Shown: positions 34,647 through 44,188 of the stretch, piece by piece
Layout: the number at the start of each line of letters is the position of its first letter
Numbering within the stretch: position 1 is the first letter of the stretch
Source: Enhydrobacter sp.
GTDB taxonomy: Bacteria; Pseudomonadota; Alphaproteobacteria; Reyranellales; Reyranellaceae
NCBI RefSeq assembly: GCF_030246845.1
Contig: NZ_CP126889.1
Coordinates: 930,001-994,000, forward strand
Length of the DNA stretch: 64,000 nt
Direction of reading: 5' to 3'
Made by a program: the position numbers and the translations under genes
Notes under the pieces: model-generated
Seen by the model: only the letters and a program-made list of their open reading frames with translations
What the model was told of the DNA's origin: nothing
The model's database searches: none

Positions 34647-36185
34647 ATGGCCAAGAGGATGACGGTGATCCGCGGTGGACGTGTACTCGACATCCGGGGC
34701 CATGCCGCGCCCAAGGCCGACATACTGGTCCGGGGCGACACCATTGCCAAAATCGGCCCGCCCGGCATGGCCGCTCCGCCCGACGCGAAGGTGATCGATG
34801 CCAGGAACCGGTTGCTGCATCCCGGCCTGATCAATGGCCACACCCACAGCCACGGCAACCTGGCCAAGGGCATGGGCGATCGGCTGACGCTCGAGTTGCT
34901 GCTCACGGCAGGACCCTGGATGAGCGGCAACCGCACGCTCGAGGACAAGTATCTGTCGAGCCTGATCGGCGCCGCCGAAATGGTGTTGAAGGGCTGCACC
35001 GCGGCCTACGACCTGGCGGCCGAGTTCCCCATGCCGTCGGTCGACGGTCTCCAGGCGATCGGCCAGGCCTATGTGGATGTCGGCATGCGGGCCGTGCTGG
35101 CGCCGATGGTTGCAGACGCCACCTTCTTCGAGGCCATTCCCGGTCTGATGGAGCGCCTGCCGCCCGGCCTGAGGAAGGACGTCGAGCGCTTTCGCCTGGC
35201 GCCCTACAAGGCGAGCGTCGGCCAGATGAGGAAGGCCTTGCAGGGCTGGAAGCTCGACGGCAAGGGTGTGAACCTCGCCGTAGCGCCGACCATTCCGCAC
35301 CATTGCTCGCGTGAGTTCCTGCTCGCCTGCCTGCGCCTTTCCAGGGACTACGACACCGGCCTGCACACGCACGTCTCCGAATCGAAAGTCCAGGTGATCG
35401 CGGGCTACCATCTCTACGGCTCGACGCTCACGGCCTATATGGACTCGCTTGGCCTCGTCGGGCCGAACTTCACCGTGGCGCACGGCGTCTGGCTCGATCG
35501 CGACGACATGAAGCGACTCGGCGACAAGGGGGCCTCGGTCTCGCACAACCCCGGCTCCAACATGCGGCTCGGCAACGGGCTCGCCGACATGCGCGGCATG
35601 CTGGACGCCAAGATCAACGTCGGCATCGGCACCGACGGCGCGAGCTGCTCGGACAATCAGAACATGTACGAGAACCTGCGGCTTGCCTCCATGGTCTCCA
35701 AGGTCCAGGGAGCCGATTGGCAGCGTTGGATCACGACCGAGGAGGTGCTGGAGGCGGCCACGGTGGGCAGCGCCCGCGCTCTTGGCCTCGGCGACAGGAT
35801 CGGCAGGCTGGAGGAAGGCTACAAGGCCGACATCGTCTTCCTCGACCTCGAGCAGGTGAACTGGATTCCGTGCAACGACCCGACCAACCAAATCGTGCAC
35901 ACCGAGGACGGCACGGGTGTGCATTCGGTGATGATCGGCGGACGCATGGTAGTCGAGAACAGGAAGCTGTTGACGGTCGACCTCGCTGACCTGGCCCGCA
36001 AGGCGGAGAAGTCGCGCGAGCGGCTGGAGCGGGCGAACAAGCCGGCCCGGGCCCTCTACGGCAGGCTCGAGAAGATCGTCGGCACCTTCTGCCCCGGCCT
36101 GGCCAAGCAGCCGCTGCATATCGATCGCTTCGGCGGCGCGCACTATCACTACGAGCACCAGGCCATACGCGGCCATGCACACTGA
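34647..36185 (+). CDS. Amidohydrolase family deaminase
   Basis: 512 residues. TIM-barrel metal-dependent hydrolase with HTHSH at 65-69, a further histidine in LHTHVSES, VAHGVWLD and the metal-binding Asp in GIGTDGASCSD. This set fits the mononuclear amidohydrolases that deaminate guanine, cytosine, SAH or triazines. The ATG follows AGAGAGGG. It is the last gene of the importer operon, so it probably processes the imported compound; a purine- or pyrimidine-like ring is my best inference. The C-terminus is longer than in most relatives. Confidence 0.9.
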   Translation: MAKRMTVIRGGRVLDIRGHAAPKADILVRGDTIAKIGPPGMAAPPDAKVIDARNRLLHPGLINGHTHSHGNLAKGMGDRLTLELLLTAGPWMSGNRTLEDKYLSSLIGAAEMVLKGCTAAYDLAAEFPMPSVDGLQAIGQAYVDVGMRAVLAPMVADATFFEAIPGLMERLPPGLRKDVERFRLAPYKASVGQMRKALQGWKLDGKGVNLAVAPTIPHHCSREFLLACLRLSRDYDTGLHTHVSESKVQVIAGYHLYGSTLTAYMDSLGLVGPNFTVAHGVWLDRDDMKRLGDKGASVSHNPGSNMRLGNGLADMRGMLDAKINVGIGTDGASCSDNQNMYENLRLASMVSKVQGADWQRWITTEEVLEAATVGSARALGLGDRIGRLEEGYKADIVFLDLEQVNWIPCNDPTNQIVHTEDGTGVHSVMIGGRMVVENRKLLTVDLADLARKAEKSRERLERANKPARALYGRLEKIVGTFCPGLAKQPLHIDRFGGAHYHYEHQAIRGHAH

Positions 36186-36290
36186 ATGACCGACACAAAC
36201 TCGTTGGGAGCGGGCCAACTGCCGGTGTCGAGCGGCCGCTGAATACCTTCCGGCCGCCAACCATCCGCGCTGTCGATCTTCTCGTGCCTG

Positions 36291-37121
36291 TCACCCTCCC
36301 GCCACGGTCGCGAGCGGAGCCCGCTGCAGCTCGAAATGATAGGAGCAGGCGCGGGCCGTCCGCGATTGCAGGTCGAGCGACAGGGTGTCGTTCTTCAGGG
36401 TGCCACCGACGGAGCCGCTGAAGTAGTCGCTGTTGGTCGACTTGAACTCGAGGGCCGCCACACCGTTGTTGGCGAGCTCGCCGGTCACCGAGCTTGTTGG
36501 CGCGCCGCTCGCGACTTCCGAAAGCTCGCCCTCGAAGGCGTTCCCCCGGAGCGTGAGGCTGATAGACGGGGTCTGGCACCAGGAATCGGTCCTGCCCTTG
36601 CCCTTGTATATTCCCTCGCTGGCAGGAGCGGCCTTCATGGCCTCGGGGGCGGCGGCCGGAGCCGCCGGGACGCTTGGCATCCCCGGCGAGGGCATCGTGC
36701 ATTGCCTGGACTTGATCGACAGATCGACCGCTTCGTATTCACCTTTCAGATGGCCCAGTTCGTCCTTCCTGTCCTTCGTTGCGGCCAAGCCGAACAGCAC
36801 CGGCCACAAGACGACGAGGCCGACCGCCATCATGGCGGCATCGGCATTGGCATTCTCGCGCTGAAGGCCGGACACCCTTTGCACCTCCTTGCTCAGACGT
36901 GTCCGCTCATCGACGAGCTGATTGCACGTCCAGTTCTGGTAGGCAGTCGGGCTGACGTAGCGCGCTTCGATCGAGTCGGGACTGGCGGCGCAGCCCAGCT
37001 GAAGAGCACATGCGGCCACCGCAAGCGGCCGTCCCAGCCAAGTTTTCCATTCTGTCCAGGCGCCGTGGCGATCCTGAAGGCAAGGGCTTTCCTCCACGCG
37101 CATTGTCTCATGTCTATCCAT
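36291..37121 (-). CDS. Putative envelope lipoprotein
   Basis: 276 residues. A hydrophobic segment with lipobox-like LQLGC lies at about 40-44, after an unusually long N-terminal stretch. ARYVSPTAYQNWTCNQLVDERTRLSKEV, a membrane-like VGLVVLWPVLFGLAAT and HLKGEYEAV match a family of alphaproteobacterial lipoproteins of unknown role. A proline/alanine linker follows, then a strand-rich C-terminal domain (SISLTLRGNAFEGEL, VAALEFKSTNSDYFSG). The ATG has an AGAGGGGG site. It is 46 bp downstream of the ARPP-1 gene. Confidence 0.7.
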   Translation of the reverse strand: MDRHETMRVEESPCLQDRHGAWTEWKTWLGRPLAVAACALQLGCAASPDSIEARYVSPTAYQNWTCNQLVDERTRLSKEVQRVSGLQRENANADAAMMAVGLVVLWPVLFGLAATKDRKDELGHLKGEYEAVDLSIKSRQCTMPSPGMPSVPAAPAAAPEAMKAAPASEGIYKGKGRTDSWCQTPSISLTLRGNAFEGELSEVASGAPTSSVTGELANNGVAALEFKSTNSDYFSGSVGGTLKNDTLSLDLQSRTARACSYHFELQRAPLATVAGG

Positions 37122-37167
37122 GACTGCTTCCCCCTCTGATGCAGTTGAAAGAGCTATCGAGTGCTGC

Positions 37168-38112
37168 TCATCGATAGGCGGCGGACCAGATCCCGAGATG
37201 AATCATGGCCCCGTCACCGGTCAGGGCCGCGCCGACAAGGCCGGCACCTCTGAGCCGCAGGTCTTGGCCGCGGCCGATGGCAGGATGCGCTTCGGCACTC
37301 ATGCGGCCGATCGCTGCGATCACGCGCTCCACCGACTGGGCCGCGCTTCTGGTCGAGCCGTCGGTCGAGGCGTTCGTCTCGTCGTCCATCGCATCAAGGG
37401 CGTAACTGCGGACCAGTTTCGGAAGCAGTCGCGCGAGCAGATCCGGGCCGGCCAGGATGTCGAGCCCGGCGAACCGACCGTTGACCAGGAAGGCCGCGCC
37501 GACCTGGCCCGGCACCGGCTTGAGCTCCGATACGAACTCGTCGAGGTCCTGCTGATACCGCTCGAAGAGGGCACTGGCGGCGCCGGTGTCGGAGTGGACC
37601 GACATCCGCTTTGACTTGTCCGACACGTACTTCCAGACCCCACGCTGGTCGCCCGCCCGGCTGTTCTGTTCGGCCAGATTGGCCGAGACGGACTCGGCGT
37701 TGCTGCGGCGCAGTTTCGAGAAGATGACCCGATCGGAGCCGCGGAAGCCGCGGCCACGCCAGGACCACCTGCCCTGTTCGACACAGGAGACCGGAATCTC
37801 CAGTTCCGCATGAGCAGGGACGAGAATGCTGAGGTTGAGGATGCGGTTCTGCTTGGCGCCGACCAGCTCCTCGCCGTCGAGCAGGAACACCTCTTCCGGA
37901 CCACGGTTGCGCAACTTGAGCTGCGGAACGCTTCCGGATTCGGAAACCTCGGTGATCTCGGTTTGTCCTCGCCGCAACGCCTCATCGAGTGCGAGGTATC
38001 CTGCCGGCCCCCTCGCCCGGTCGAGCAACGGCACGAGGGCAAGATTCCGGAATGCCTGGACCTCGCCGAAAGAAATCCTCGAGGCAAGGTTCGCGATTTC
38101 GGTGACGGGCAT
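37168..38112 (-). CDS. ARPP-1 / DUF6569 domain protein
   Basis: 314 residues, one domain: FRNLALVPLLD, YLALDEALRRG, EEVFLLDGEELVGAKQNRILN, CVEQGRW, and FLVNGRFAGLDILAG. This is the pattern of the ARPP-1 family (DUF6569), associated with rhodanese/phosphatase proteins and of unknown activity. It is divergent from a WYL regulator with about 105 bp between, so the regulator may control it. Confidence 0.82.
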   Translation of the reverse strand: MPVTEIANLASRISFGEVQAFRNLALVPLLDRARGPAGYLALDEALRRGQTEITEVSESGSVPQLKLRNRGPEEVFLLDGEELVGAKQNRILNLSILVPAHAELEIPVSCVEQGRWSWRGRGFRGSDRVIFSKLRRSNAESVSANLAEQNSRAGDQRGVWKYVSDKSKRMSVHSDTGAASALFERYQQDLDEFVSELKPVPGQVGAAFLVNGRFAGLDILAGPDLLARLLPKLVRSYALDAMDDETNASTDGSTRSAAQSVERVIAAIGRMSAEAHPAIGRGQDLRLRGAGLVGAALTGDGAMIHLGIWSAAYR

Positions 38113-38218
38113 GGCTCCTCCGGATGGCAGGCGGGTGGACCGCATTGATATGCAACCCGGGGGTGTCACAAGCGGACATCCTCCTCTATGCTGTGCCGCT
38201 GACGATGCTGGAGGCCCG

Positions 38219-39217
38219 ATGCGTTACGAAGTCACCGACCGTGTCCTGCAGCTCGCCCTGGCCATGCAAGGCTCCCGGATCGGCCTCAGCCTTGCCGATA
38301 TCGAGCGCGACTTCCGGGTGAGCCGGCGCACGGCGCAACGCATGCGTGACGCCGTGCTGCGCAACTACCCCCAGGCCGAGCAGCATCTCGACGAGGAGCG
38401 GCGGCCGCGCTGGCGGATTCCGGTGTCGGGAACCGTCACTCCGGGCGCCTTGTCGGCCGAGGACATCGTCGATCTGGAAACAGCGGCGAAGCTGTTGCGC
38501 CAGCGCAATCTGCGCAGTCGGGCGGCATCGCTCGACAAACTGGCGCGCAAGCTCCGGGCGACGCTGCCACCCACCGCTCAGCTCCGCCTCGAACCGGATA
38601 TCGAGGCGCTGCTCGAGGCAGAAGGTCTGGCCATGCGGCCAGGCCCACGGCCCGTGATCCGCAGCGAGGTGATCGACACCATCCGCCTCGCCGTGAAGCA
38701 GGGGCGCGAACTGTACGTGTCGTATCGCAGCCGCCACACGAAGCGGTCATCGGGACGGCGGTTGCACCCCTACGGCTTCCTTCTCGGCAAACAGCACTAT
38801 CTCGTCGGCATGTCTCCGGACCGGCATCCAAACGAAGCCCGGCTGTTTGCACTGGCGCAGATCCAGCGTGTGAGCGTTCTCGACAGGACGTTCGTTCGGG
38901 ACAGGGATTTCTCTCTCCACAAGTTCGCCGAGCGTTCCTTCGGCGTGTTCCAGGAACCACCGCAGGACATCGTCTGGAAATTCTCGCCGGCCGTCGCGGA
39001 CGCAGTGGTCGAGTATGTCTTCCACCCGAGCCAGTCGGTCGAGAAGCAGGCCGATGGCTCGGTCATCGTCCGCTTCCACGCCGGCGGCTTGATGGAAATG
39101 TGCTGGCACCTTTACACTTGGGGCGCGGACGTAGAGGTGCTGGAGCCCGGCAATCTGCGCAGCCTTATGAGTCGAGCCCTGAAACGTCGCGGCTTCAGCC
39201 TCGATGGACAGGCTTGA
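38219..39217 (+). CDS. WYL-domain transcriptional regulator
   Basis: 332 residues. An N-terminal winged helix-turn-helix (DRVLQLALAMQGSRIGLSLADI, FRVSRRTAQRMRDAV), a WYL domain at about 155-225 (ELYVSYRSRHTKRSSGRRLHPYG, YLVGMSPDRH) and a C-terminal WCX domain (FHAGGLMEMCWHLYTWGADV). The ATG follows GGAGG. WYL proteins sense nucleic acids or nucleotides and include the phage-defence regulators BrxR/CapW and the PafBC group. Its nearest target is the divergent ARPP-1 gene. Confidence 0.9.
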   Translation: MRYEVTDRVLQLALAMQGSRIGLSLADIERDFRVSRRTAQRMRDAVLRNYPQAEQHLDEERRPRWRIPVSGTVTPGALSAEDIVDLETAAKLLRQRNLRSRAASLDKLARKLRATLPPTAQLRLEPDIEALLEAEGLAMRPGPRPVIRSEVIDTIRLAVKQGRELYVSYRSRHTKRSSGRRLHPYGFLLGKQHYLVGMSPDRHPNEARLFALAQIQRVSVLDRTFVRDRDFSLHKFAERSFGVFQEPPQDIVWKFSPAVADAVVEYVFHPSQSVEKQADGSVIVRFHAGGLMEMCWHLYTWGADVEVLEPGNLRSLMSRALKRRGFSLDGQA

Positions 39218-39304
39218 CCTTGCCAGGCCCGGCCGGAAATGACGCCCCGCTGGAGAACGAACGCGAGCGCATTCATTCTCTCCGGTTGAGTTGACGTGGA
39301 GGCT

Positions 39305-39700
39305 CTATCTTCCAACTCGCCCGAAACCGACCAGATATCCGCTCCTTTGGAGCGGAGCGATGTCGGCCAGCTTGTCCTTCCCGAAGTTCCACCCGTTGAT
39401 CTCGGCCAGGTACTGCACCGACCCGACTCTAATGTTGTAGAAGGTTGTGAAGTCGAGCTCCCCTTCGTCGCTGAAGTGGTCGACCTTTGTCGTGCCCCTG
39501 GCTGGAACCACGATCTGGCGATAACGGGAGTGCCCCAGCTCCATCAAGCCGTCCATGTCACCGGCAAATGAGCCGCTGCACATCCCCAACGTTAGGGGTT
39601 CATCGCCGAGGTTCACGATGCAAATGTCGATATCCAGCTCCCGGCTGTTTTCATTCTCGAAGGCGCCGAGAAAGACGTTGGGCAAATCCGTGTGGTCCAT
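39305..39700 (-). CDS. Hypothetical protein
   Basis: 131 residues beginning MDHTDLPNVFLGAFENENSR, preceded by AGGGAG. It looks strand-rich: DIDICIVNLGDEPLTLGMCSG, then QIVVPARGTTKVDHF and TTFYNIRVGSVQYLAE. No signal peptide or known family. It is convergent with the WYL gene and divergent from the HD-domain gene. Confidence 0.62.
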   Translation of the reverse strand: MDHTDLPNVFLGAFENENSRELDIDICIVNLGDEPLTLGMCSGSFAGDMDGLMELGHSRYRQIVVPARGTTKVDHFSDEGELDFTTFYNIRVGSVQYLAEINGWNFGKDKLADIAPLQRSGYLVGFGRVGR

Positions 39701-39939
39701 TGCGCTCCCTGTCCGTTGAATGGTCTGGGATCGGGGCAGGAATGGAAGTCTTTGGGCCGACCCTCGTGAATCAGAAATCGGCGGCAAGGGTGTCATATCC
39801 GGACACCCGGAGCGGGAAACGGGCACTGCAGGCTCTTGTGTGGAGCAGAAACCTCGCTATCTGTCGGACAAACATCAGGAATTGGGCCACCGCCGACATC
39901 GACCTGCCAGCCCAGGCAAGATGATTCGCGCAAGGAGAC

Positions 39940-40620
39940 ATGGCTCAATCGGGCAACACGGAGGGACAAAAATCCATGTCGACTGCAACGGTGCTCACAG
40001 ATCGCTTCGACCGCGCCTTGCTCTACGCCAGCCATGTGCACGGCGGTCAGGTCCGCAAGGGCACCGCCATTCCCTACATCGCCCACCTGCTCGCGGTGGC
40101 TGCCACGGTGCTCGAGTACGGCGGCTCCGAGGACATGGCCATCGCCGGCCTCCTGCACGATGCGGTGGAGGATCAGGGCGGCGAGGACCGCCTCAACGAC
40201 ATCCGCAATCGCTTTGGCGATCGCGTCGCGGGCATCGTCCGCTCATGCTCCGACAGCTTCGTCAATGTTTCGGGAGGCAAGGGAAAGGACGATTGGGAAG
40301 TCCAGAAGGCTCGCTACCTTGAGCACCTGAAGGCCGTTGATGCGGAAACGCTATTGGTGTCCTTGTCCGACAAGGTACACAATGCACGGTCGATCCTTCG
40401 CGATCTGCGCAAACCGGAGATCGGCATCGCTGTATGGAACCGCTTCACGAAGGGAAAAGATGGAAGCCTCGGTTACTACAAGGCCCTTGCGGACATCTTT
40501 GGCGAGCTTTTGTGTGGACAGCCCGGCAAGGAGCAGCTTGCCAAGGAGTTGAGGCACATCGTCGGCGAGCTTCACAGGGACAAGTCCGCGACAGTGCCTC
40601 AGTCGGCTCGAGTGACCTGA
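39940..40620 (+). CDS. HD-domain hydrolase, MESH1/SpoT-like
   Basis: 226 residues. The HD metal site is complete: a histidine in LYASHVHGGQVRKG with IPYIAHLLAV, the HD pair in GLLHDAVEDQGG, and the third metal Asp in SLSDKVHNARSI. This order matches the ppGpp hydrolase half of RelA/SpoT and the stand-alone MESH1 enzymes. No synthetase domain follows. The ATG has an AAGGAGA site. It may hydrolyse (p)ppGpp or another nucleotide. Confidence 0.85.
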   Translation: MAQSGNTEGQKSMSTATVLTDRFDRALLYASHVHGGQVRKGTAIPYIAHLLAVAATVLEYGGSEDMAIAGLLHDAVEDQGGEDRLNDIRNRFGDRVAGIVRSCSDSFVNVSGGKGKDDWEVQKARYLEHLKAVDAETLLVSLSDKVHNARSILRDLRKPEIGIAVWNRFTKGKDGSLGYYKALADIFGELLCGQPGKEQLAKELRHIVGELHRDKSATVPQSARVT

Positions 40621-40694
40621 AACGGCCGGACCGTGTCCGAATATGGCATCCCCTCGTGCATATCTTTCCAGTTGTTTGTGAGGGGAACGCCACG

Positions 40695-40919
40695 ATGCCA
40701 CGACGGACGAGACAACGGATTTCATCGGCGGAAATCCTGCCGGCGCTGACCGCCGCCATTTCGCCTATCAGGCCGCACTCGGCCTCGACGGCCTGGGCGC
40801 AGGCAATTGACGAAGCCCTGCACGTCCTCGCTGAGCTGATCGCGCTCGAGGCTGGGGCCCGCTTTTCTCCACGGCGCCGATCGCGACATCTGAGTTCCGG
40901 TGGAAGGGCTTCTCGCTGA
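40695..40919 (+). CDS. Possible small hypothetical protein
   Basis: 74 residues, beginning MPRRTRQRISSAEILPAL, with a helical middle (QAIDEALHVLAELIALEAG) and a very basic tail. A GAGGGGAA site lies a little far upstream. Nothing else supports it; it could be non-coding. Confidence 0.35.
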   Translation: MPRRTRQRISSAEILPALTAAISPIRPHSASTAWAQAIDEALHVLAELIALEAGARFSPRRRSRHLSSGGRASR

Positions 40920-41041
40920 AGCCCGTACACCACCTCGGCCCTGTGGCGCGCCGGAATCGATCTGGGAAATGACTGGCGCAGGACGATGTATGTGCGCTTG
41001 AATGCCGATTCGTCGTAGGATCAGGTGACGGATCGTCGTCC

Positions 41042-41440
41042 ATGGCAAGCGAGCCTACCGGAAGTCGCGATACCATCCCGCCATCGTTGCGCCCCTCCTC
41101 GCAAGATATCCTGTTGGGCACATTGTATTGCGTCCTGCTCACCGTCGTTGCCGGCGGCGTGGCGTGGTGGCTTTGGACGAGCTCCGTCGAATCGGACCGC
41201 GAGTACAGATGCTCACGGACGGTGACGGCCATGAGGGCGACGGCCGAGGACGTGCGCCCAAGGCCTCCCGGCGGCTGGCCCGACGGCGCCGAGGTGGATC
41301 TGTCGAGCCGCTATCCATATCTCGCCGACGTCCTGGGACAGGCAGGTTGTCCCGATACCCTGGCAAGGCTCCGACAGGGCCTGCCGCTCCCATCGACGCC
41401 GGCGCCCTCATGGGTCAAGGAGTTCAGGCCCAACCAATAG
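41042..41440 (+). CDS. Hypothetical membrane-anchored protein
   Basis: 132 residues. One transmembrane segment (ILLGTLYCVLLTVVAGGVAWWLW, about 23-45) precedes a polar domain with two cysteines and a proline-rich end. No family recognised. It converges on the broken binding-protein gene. Confidence 0.6.
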   Translation: MASEPTGSRDTIPPSLRPSSQDILLGTLYCVLLTVVAGGVAWWLWTSSVESDREYRCSRTVTAMRATAEDVRPRPPGGWPDGAEVDLSSRYPYLADVLGQAGCPDTLARLRQGLPLPSTPAPSWVKEFRPNQ

Positions 41441-41486
41441 GCCGCGGGAGCGCCACCTTCTCCACCGCCGTCTCGCAACGGCGCTG

Positions 41487-42670
41487 TCAGTCGACAAAGT
41501 CCCAGGTCTTTCCGTTGAAGCGCTGCAGCTTCATGCTCTTGATGACGCGGTAGTCGGTGGGGCTGGTGTTGATGGCGCTGCCCGGCAGCAGGAGCGGCAG
41601 ATGGAAATCCCTGAGGTTCGCCGCCTGCTTCATGATGTTCTCGCGGGTGAGATCGTCGCCCGCCTGGCGCAGCACCTGCTCGAGCGTCTTGGCGTACATG
41701 TAGCCGGCCTCGTTCAGGCTGTCGCTCGGCTCGGCCTGCGGCAGGTTCTCCTTCATCCAGGCGAAGAATGCCTTCACGTCCTCGTCGCCCGCCCATTTGG
41801 GATCGGTCACGTCCTTTAAAAAGCCCGCCGAGAGGATGCCCTTCGACTTCTCGAGCCCTGCCGGCTTGAAGGTGGCGCCGACCGACGCCGCGCCCAGGTG
41901 CAGATAGGTCGTGGGCTTCCAGTTCAGGTCGTCGAGCTTGGAGATCGCCTGCGCCGCCTGCTTGGAATAGGTGAAGAGGAAGAGCGTGTCGGCGCCCGAG
42001 TTCTTGAGCGTGATGAGCTGGCTGTCGACGGTGGGGTCGGTGGCCTGGAAGTTCTGCGTGTCGACGATCATCTTGCTCGCCCTGTCGCCCAGCGCCGTCG
42101 TGAGCCCATTCAGTAAGTCCTTGCCGAAATCGTCGTTCTGGTAGAGCACGGCGATCCGGGCGTCGGGATTCTTCTTCAGAACATGGGCCGCGTAGAAGCT
42201 CGCCTCGGCCTGCAGGTTGGGCTGCCATCCCACGTCCAAGGAAAGTGCGCCGGATCGTTGAAGGCCGTGGCGCCTGCGGCGATGAAGAGCTGCGGCACCT
42301 TCTTCTTGTTGAGGTAGCCCCGGATCGCCATGTTGAGCGGGGTCCCGAGGACGTTGAAGACGACGGCCACCTCGTCGTTCTCCACGAGCTTGCGTGCGTT
42401 CTCGACCACCTTGGGCGGCGAGTAGCCGTCGTCGAGGCTGATGAAGTCGATCTTGCGGCCGTTGATCCCGCCCCTGGCGTTGAGCGACTTGAAGTAGGCG
42501 GCCTCGGCCTTGCCGAGCTGGCCGTAGGCCGAGGCCGGCCCGCTGTAGGCGATGCTCTGCCCAACCTTGATCTCCGTGGCCGATGTGCCCGGACCGTACT
42601 TCGCCTGCGCCATGGCGGTGGCGGACCCGAACGCTGCAAGGACGAATACACCCGTAAGAAGCTTGGACAC
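41487..42670 (-). pseudogene. Branched-chain amino acid ABC binding protein (LivK-like), frameshifted
   Basis: The 5' frame (42670 to about 42236) has a signal peptide ending ATAMA and the Peripla_BP_6 fold (EIKVGQSIAYSGPASAYG, GRKIDFISLDDGYSPPKVVE). At HFPWT the frame breaks; the rest continues in another frame with GWQPNLQAEASFYA to the stop at 41487. One missing G around 42235-42240 explains it: adding it gives an unbroken HFPWTVGWQPN. Either a recent mutation or a sequence error. Confidence 0.88.
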
Positions 42671-42777
42671 TGTTTCCTCCCGACTATGGAGGAAGCATAG
42701 GCATGCAGCCGACGGCGGTGCACGTGGAAGCCACGCGCGAATTCCGCACCTTGGTCAGGCCCTCGGCGTGCCGTTCC

Positions 42778-42806
42778 TTGACAGGTTTTCGGCCACGACG
42801 TTAGGC
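42778..42806 (+). promoter_or_regulatory. Candidate promoter of the carbohydrate importer
   Basis: TTGACA (42778-42783), a 17-bp spacer and TTAGGC (42801-42806) resemble a sigma-70 promoter 68 bp upstream of the binding-protein start. The -10 box is weak. Confidence 0.3.
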
Positions 42807-42873
42807 TTCGTCCGCCTCACCGCGTGTCAAGAAAAAGAGTCCCGGCCAAAGCCGGCTGCACAGGGAGGAGCTG

Positions 42874-44178
42874 ATGACAAACCGAAAGACCGGTGGTGCA
42901 AGGGCGTCGCGTCGCGATGTGTTGCGCATCGCTGCCGGCGGCGCACTGGCGCCGATGATCGCGACGGTTACCGCCAGCGCGGCACCGAAGCCGCTGACCT
43001 TGCTGCACGAGAGCTCGTTCATCCGCGATTTCGACGCCTACTTCAAGACGAAGCTGGCGTCGCGCTACGAGAAGGAGACCGGCACCAAGATCGACTATGC
43101 GCTCGCCAGCGTGGGCTCGCTGCAGACGCGCGTGTCGGCGGTGCTGGAGACCGGGTCGGGCGCCGACATCGTGCTCAACGCCTTCAACTGGCCGTTCCTC
43201 TACGACCAGAAATATGTCGATGTCAGCGACATCGCCGAAGAGGTCGGCAAGGCGCAGGGCGGCTGGTACGACGTGGCCAGGGAAGCGGTGGTCGTCAACG
43301 GCAAGTGGAAGGCGATCCCGTTCGGCAATATCGGCCAGATCATGAACTATCGCATCGACTGGTTCAAAGAGGTCGGCTTCGACAAGTTCCCGGAAACCTG
43401 GGACGAGCTGCTGGAGGCCGGCATCAAGCTCAAGGCCAAGGGCCGTCCGTTCGGCTTCGAGCTCGGCCACGGCTTCGGAGACAATCACGGCTGGGTCTAC
43501 CCGCTCATGTGGTCGTTCGGCGCCCACGAGGTGGATGCCGATGGCAAGACCGTGACGGTGGACAGCGACGAGATGGCCCGCTGCCTCGACTTCGCGCGCA
43601 ACTTCTTCCAGAAGACCACGCTCGAGGACTGCCTCGGCTGGACGGACGTCAACAACAACAAGGCCTATCTCAGCCAGCAGATCTCCTGCACCAACAACGC
43701 CGAGAGCATCCTCTGGGTGGCGAAGCGCGACTTCCCGGAGATCGGCAAGGTGACGGGCCAGGCACTCAACCCGAAGGGGCCGACCGGCAAGCGTTTCCAT
43801 ATCCTCAATCCGTGGAGCCATTCGGTCGTCACCAGCTCCGGCGATGTCGAGGGGGCGAAGAAGTTCCTGCGCTGGGTCATGCAGCCCGACCAGCTCGGGC
43901 CCTGGTACGCGTCGGCCGACAGCTACTACGCGCCTTTCCTCCATGCCTACGACAACGCGGAACTCTGGTCGGTCGAGCCGCGCAACCTGCCCTATCGCGA
44001 TTCCATCGAGACCTCGCACCTGCCCGGCTGGCCGGCGCCGGTCAGCCGCCCGCAGGCCGAGGTGATCGCCAAGTACGTGATCATCGACATGTTCGCCAAG
44101 GCCTGCAGCGGCGGCGCGACCAAGGACGTGATCAAGACCGCGCAGGCGCAGGTGAAGCAGATCTACGGACAGGCCTGA
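42874..44178 (+). CDS. ABC extracellular solute-binding protein, family 1
   Basis: 434 residues. A twin-arginine type signal (ASRRDVLRIAAGGAL, cleavage near TASA) suggests export by Tat. The mature fold is that of carbohydrate/polyamine binding proteins: GSGADIVLNAFNWPFLYDQK, PFGNIGQIMNYRIDWF, ETWDELLEAG and WSHSVVTSSGDVEGAKKFL. It is followed by two MalFG-type permeases. No ATPase gene follows within the operon. Confidence 0.92.
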   Translation: MTNRKTGGARASRRDVLRIAAGGALAPMIATVTASAAPKPLTLLHESSFIRDFDAYFKTKLASRYEKETGTKIDYALASVGSLQTRVSAVLETGSGADIVLNAFNWPFLYDQKYVDVSDIAEEVGKAQGGWYDVAREAVVVNGKWKAIPFGNIGQIMNYRIDWFKEVGFDKFPETWDELLEAGIKLKAKGRPFGFELGHGFGDNHGWVYPLMWSFGAHEVDADGKTVTVDSDEMARCLDFARNFFQKTTLEDCLGWTDVNNNKAYLSQQISCTNNAESILWVAKRDFPEIGKVTGQALNPKGPTGKRFHILNPWSHSVVTSSGDVEGAKKFLRWVMQPDQLGPWYASADSYYAPFLHAYDNAELWSVEPRNLPYRDSIETSHLPGWPAPVSRPQAEVIAKYVIIDMFAKACSGGATKDVIKTAQAQVKQIYGQA

Positions 44179-44188
44179 GGCCGGAAGG

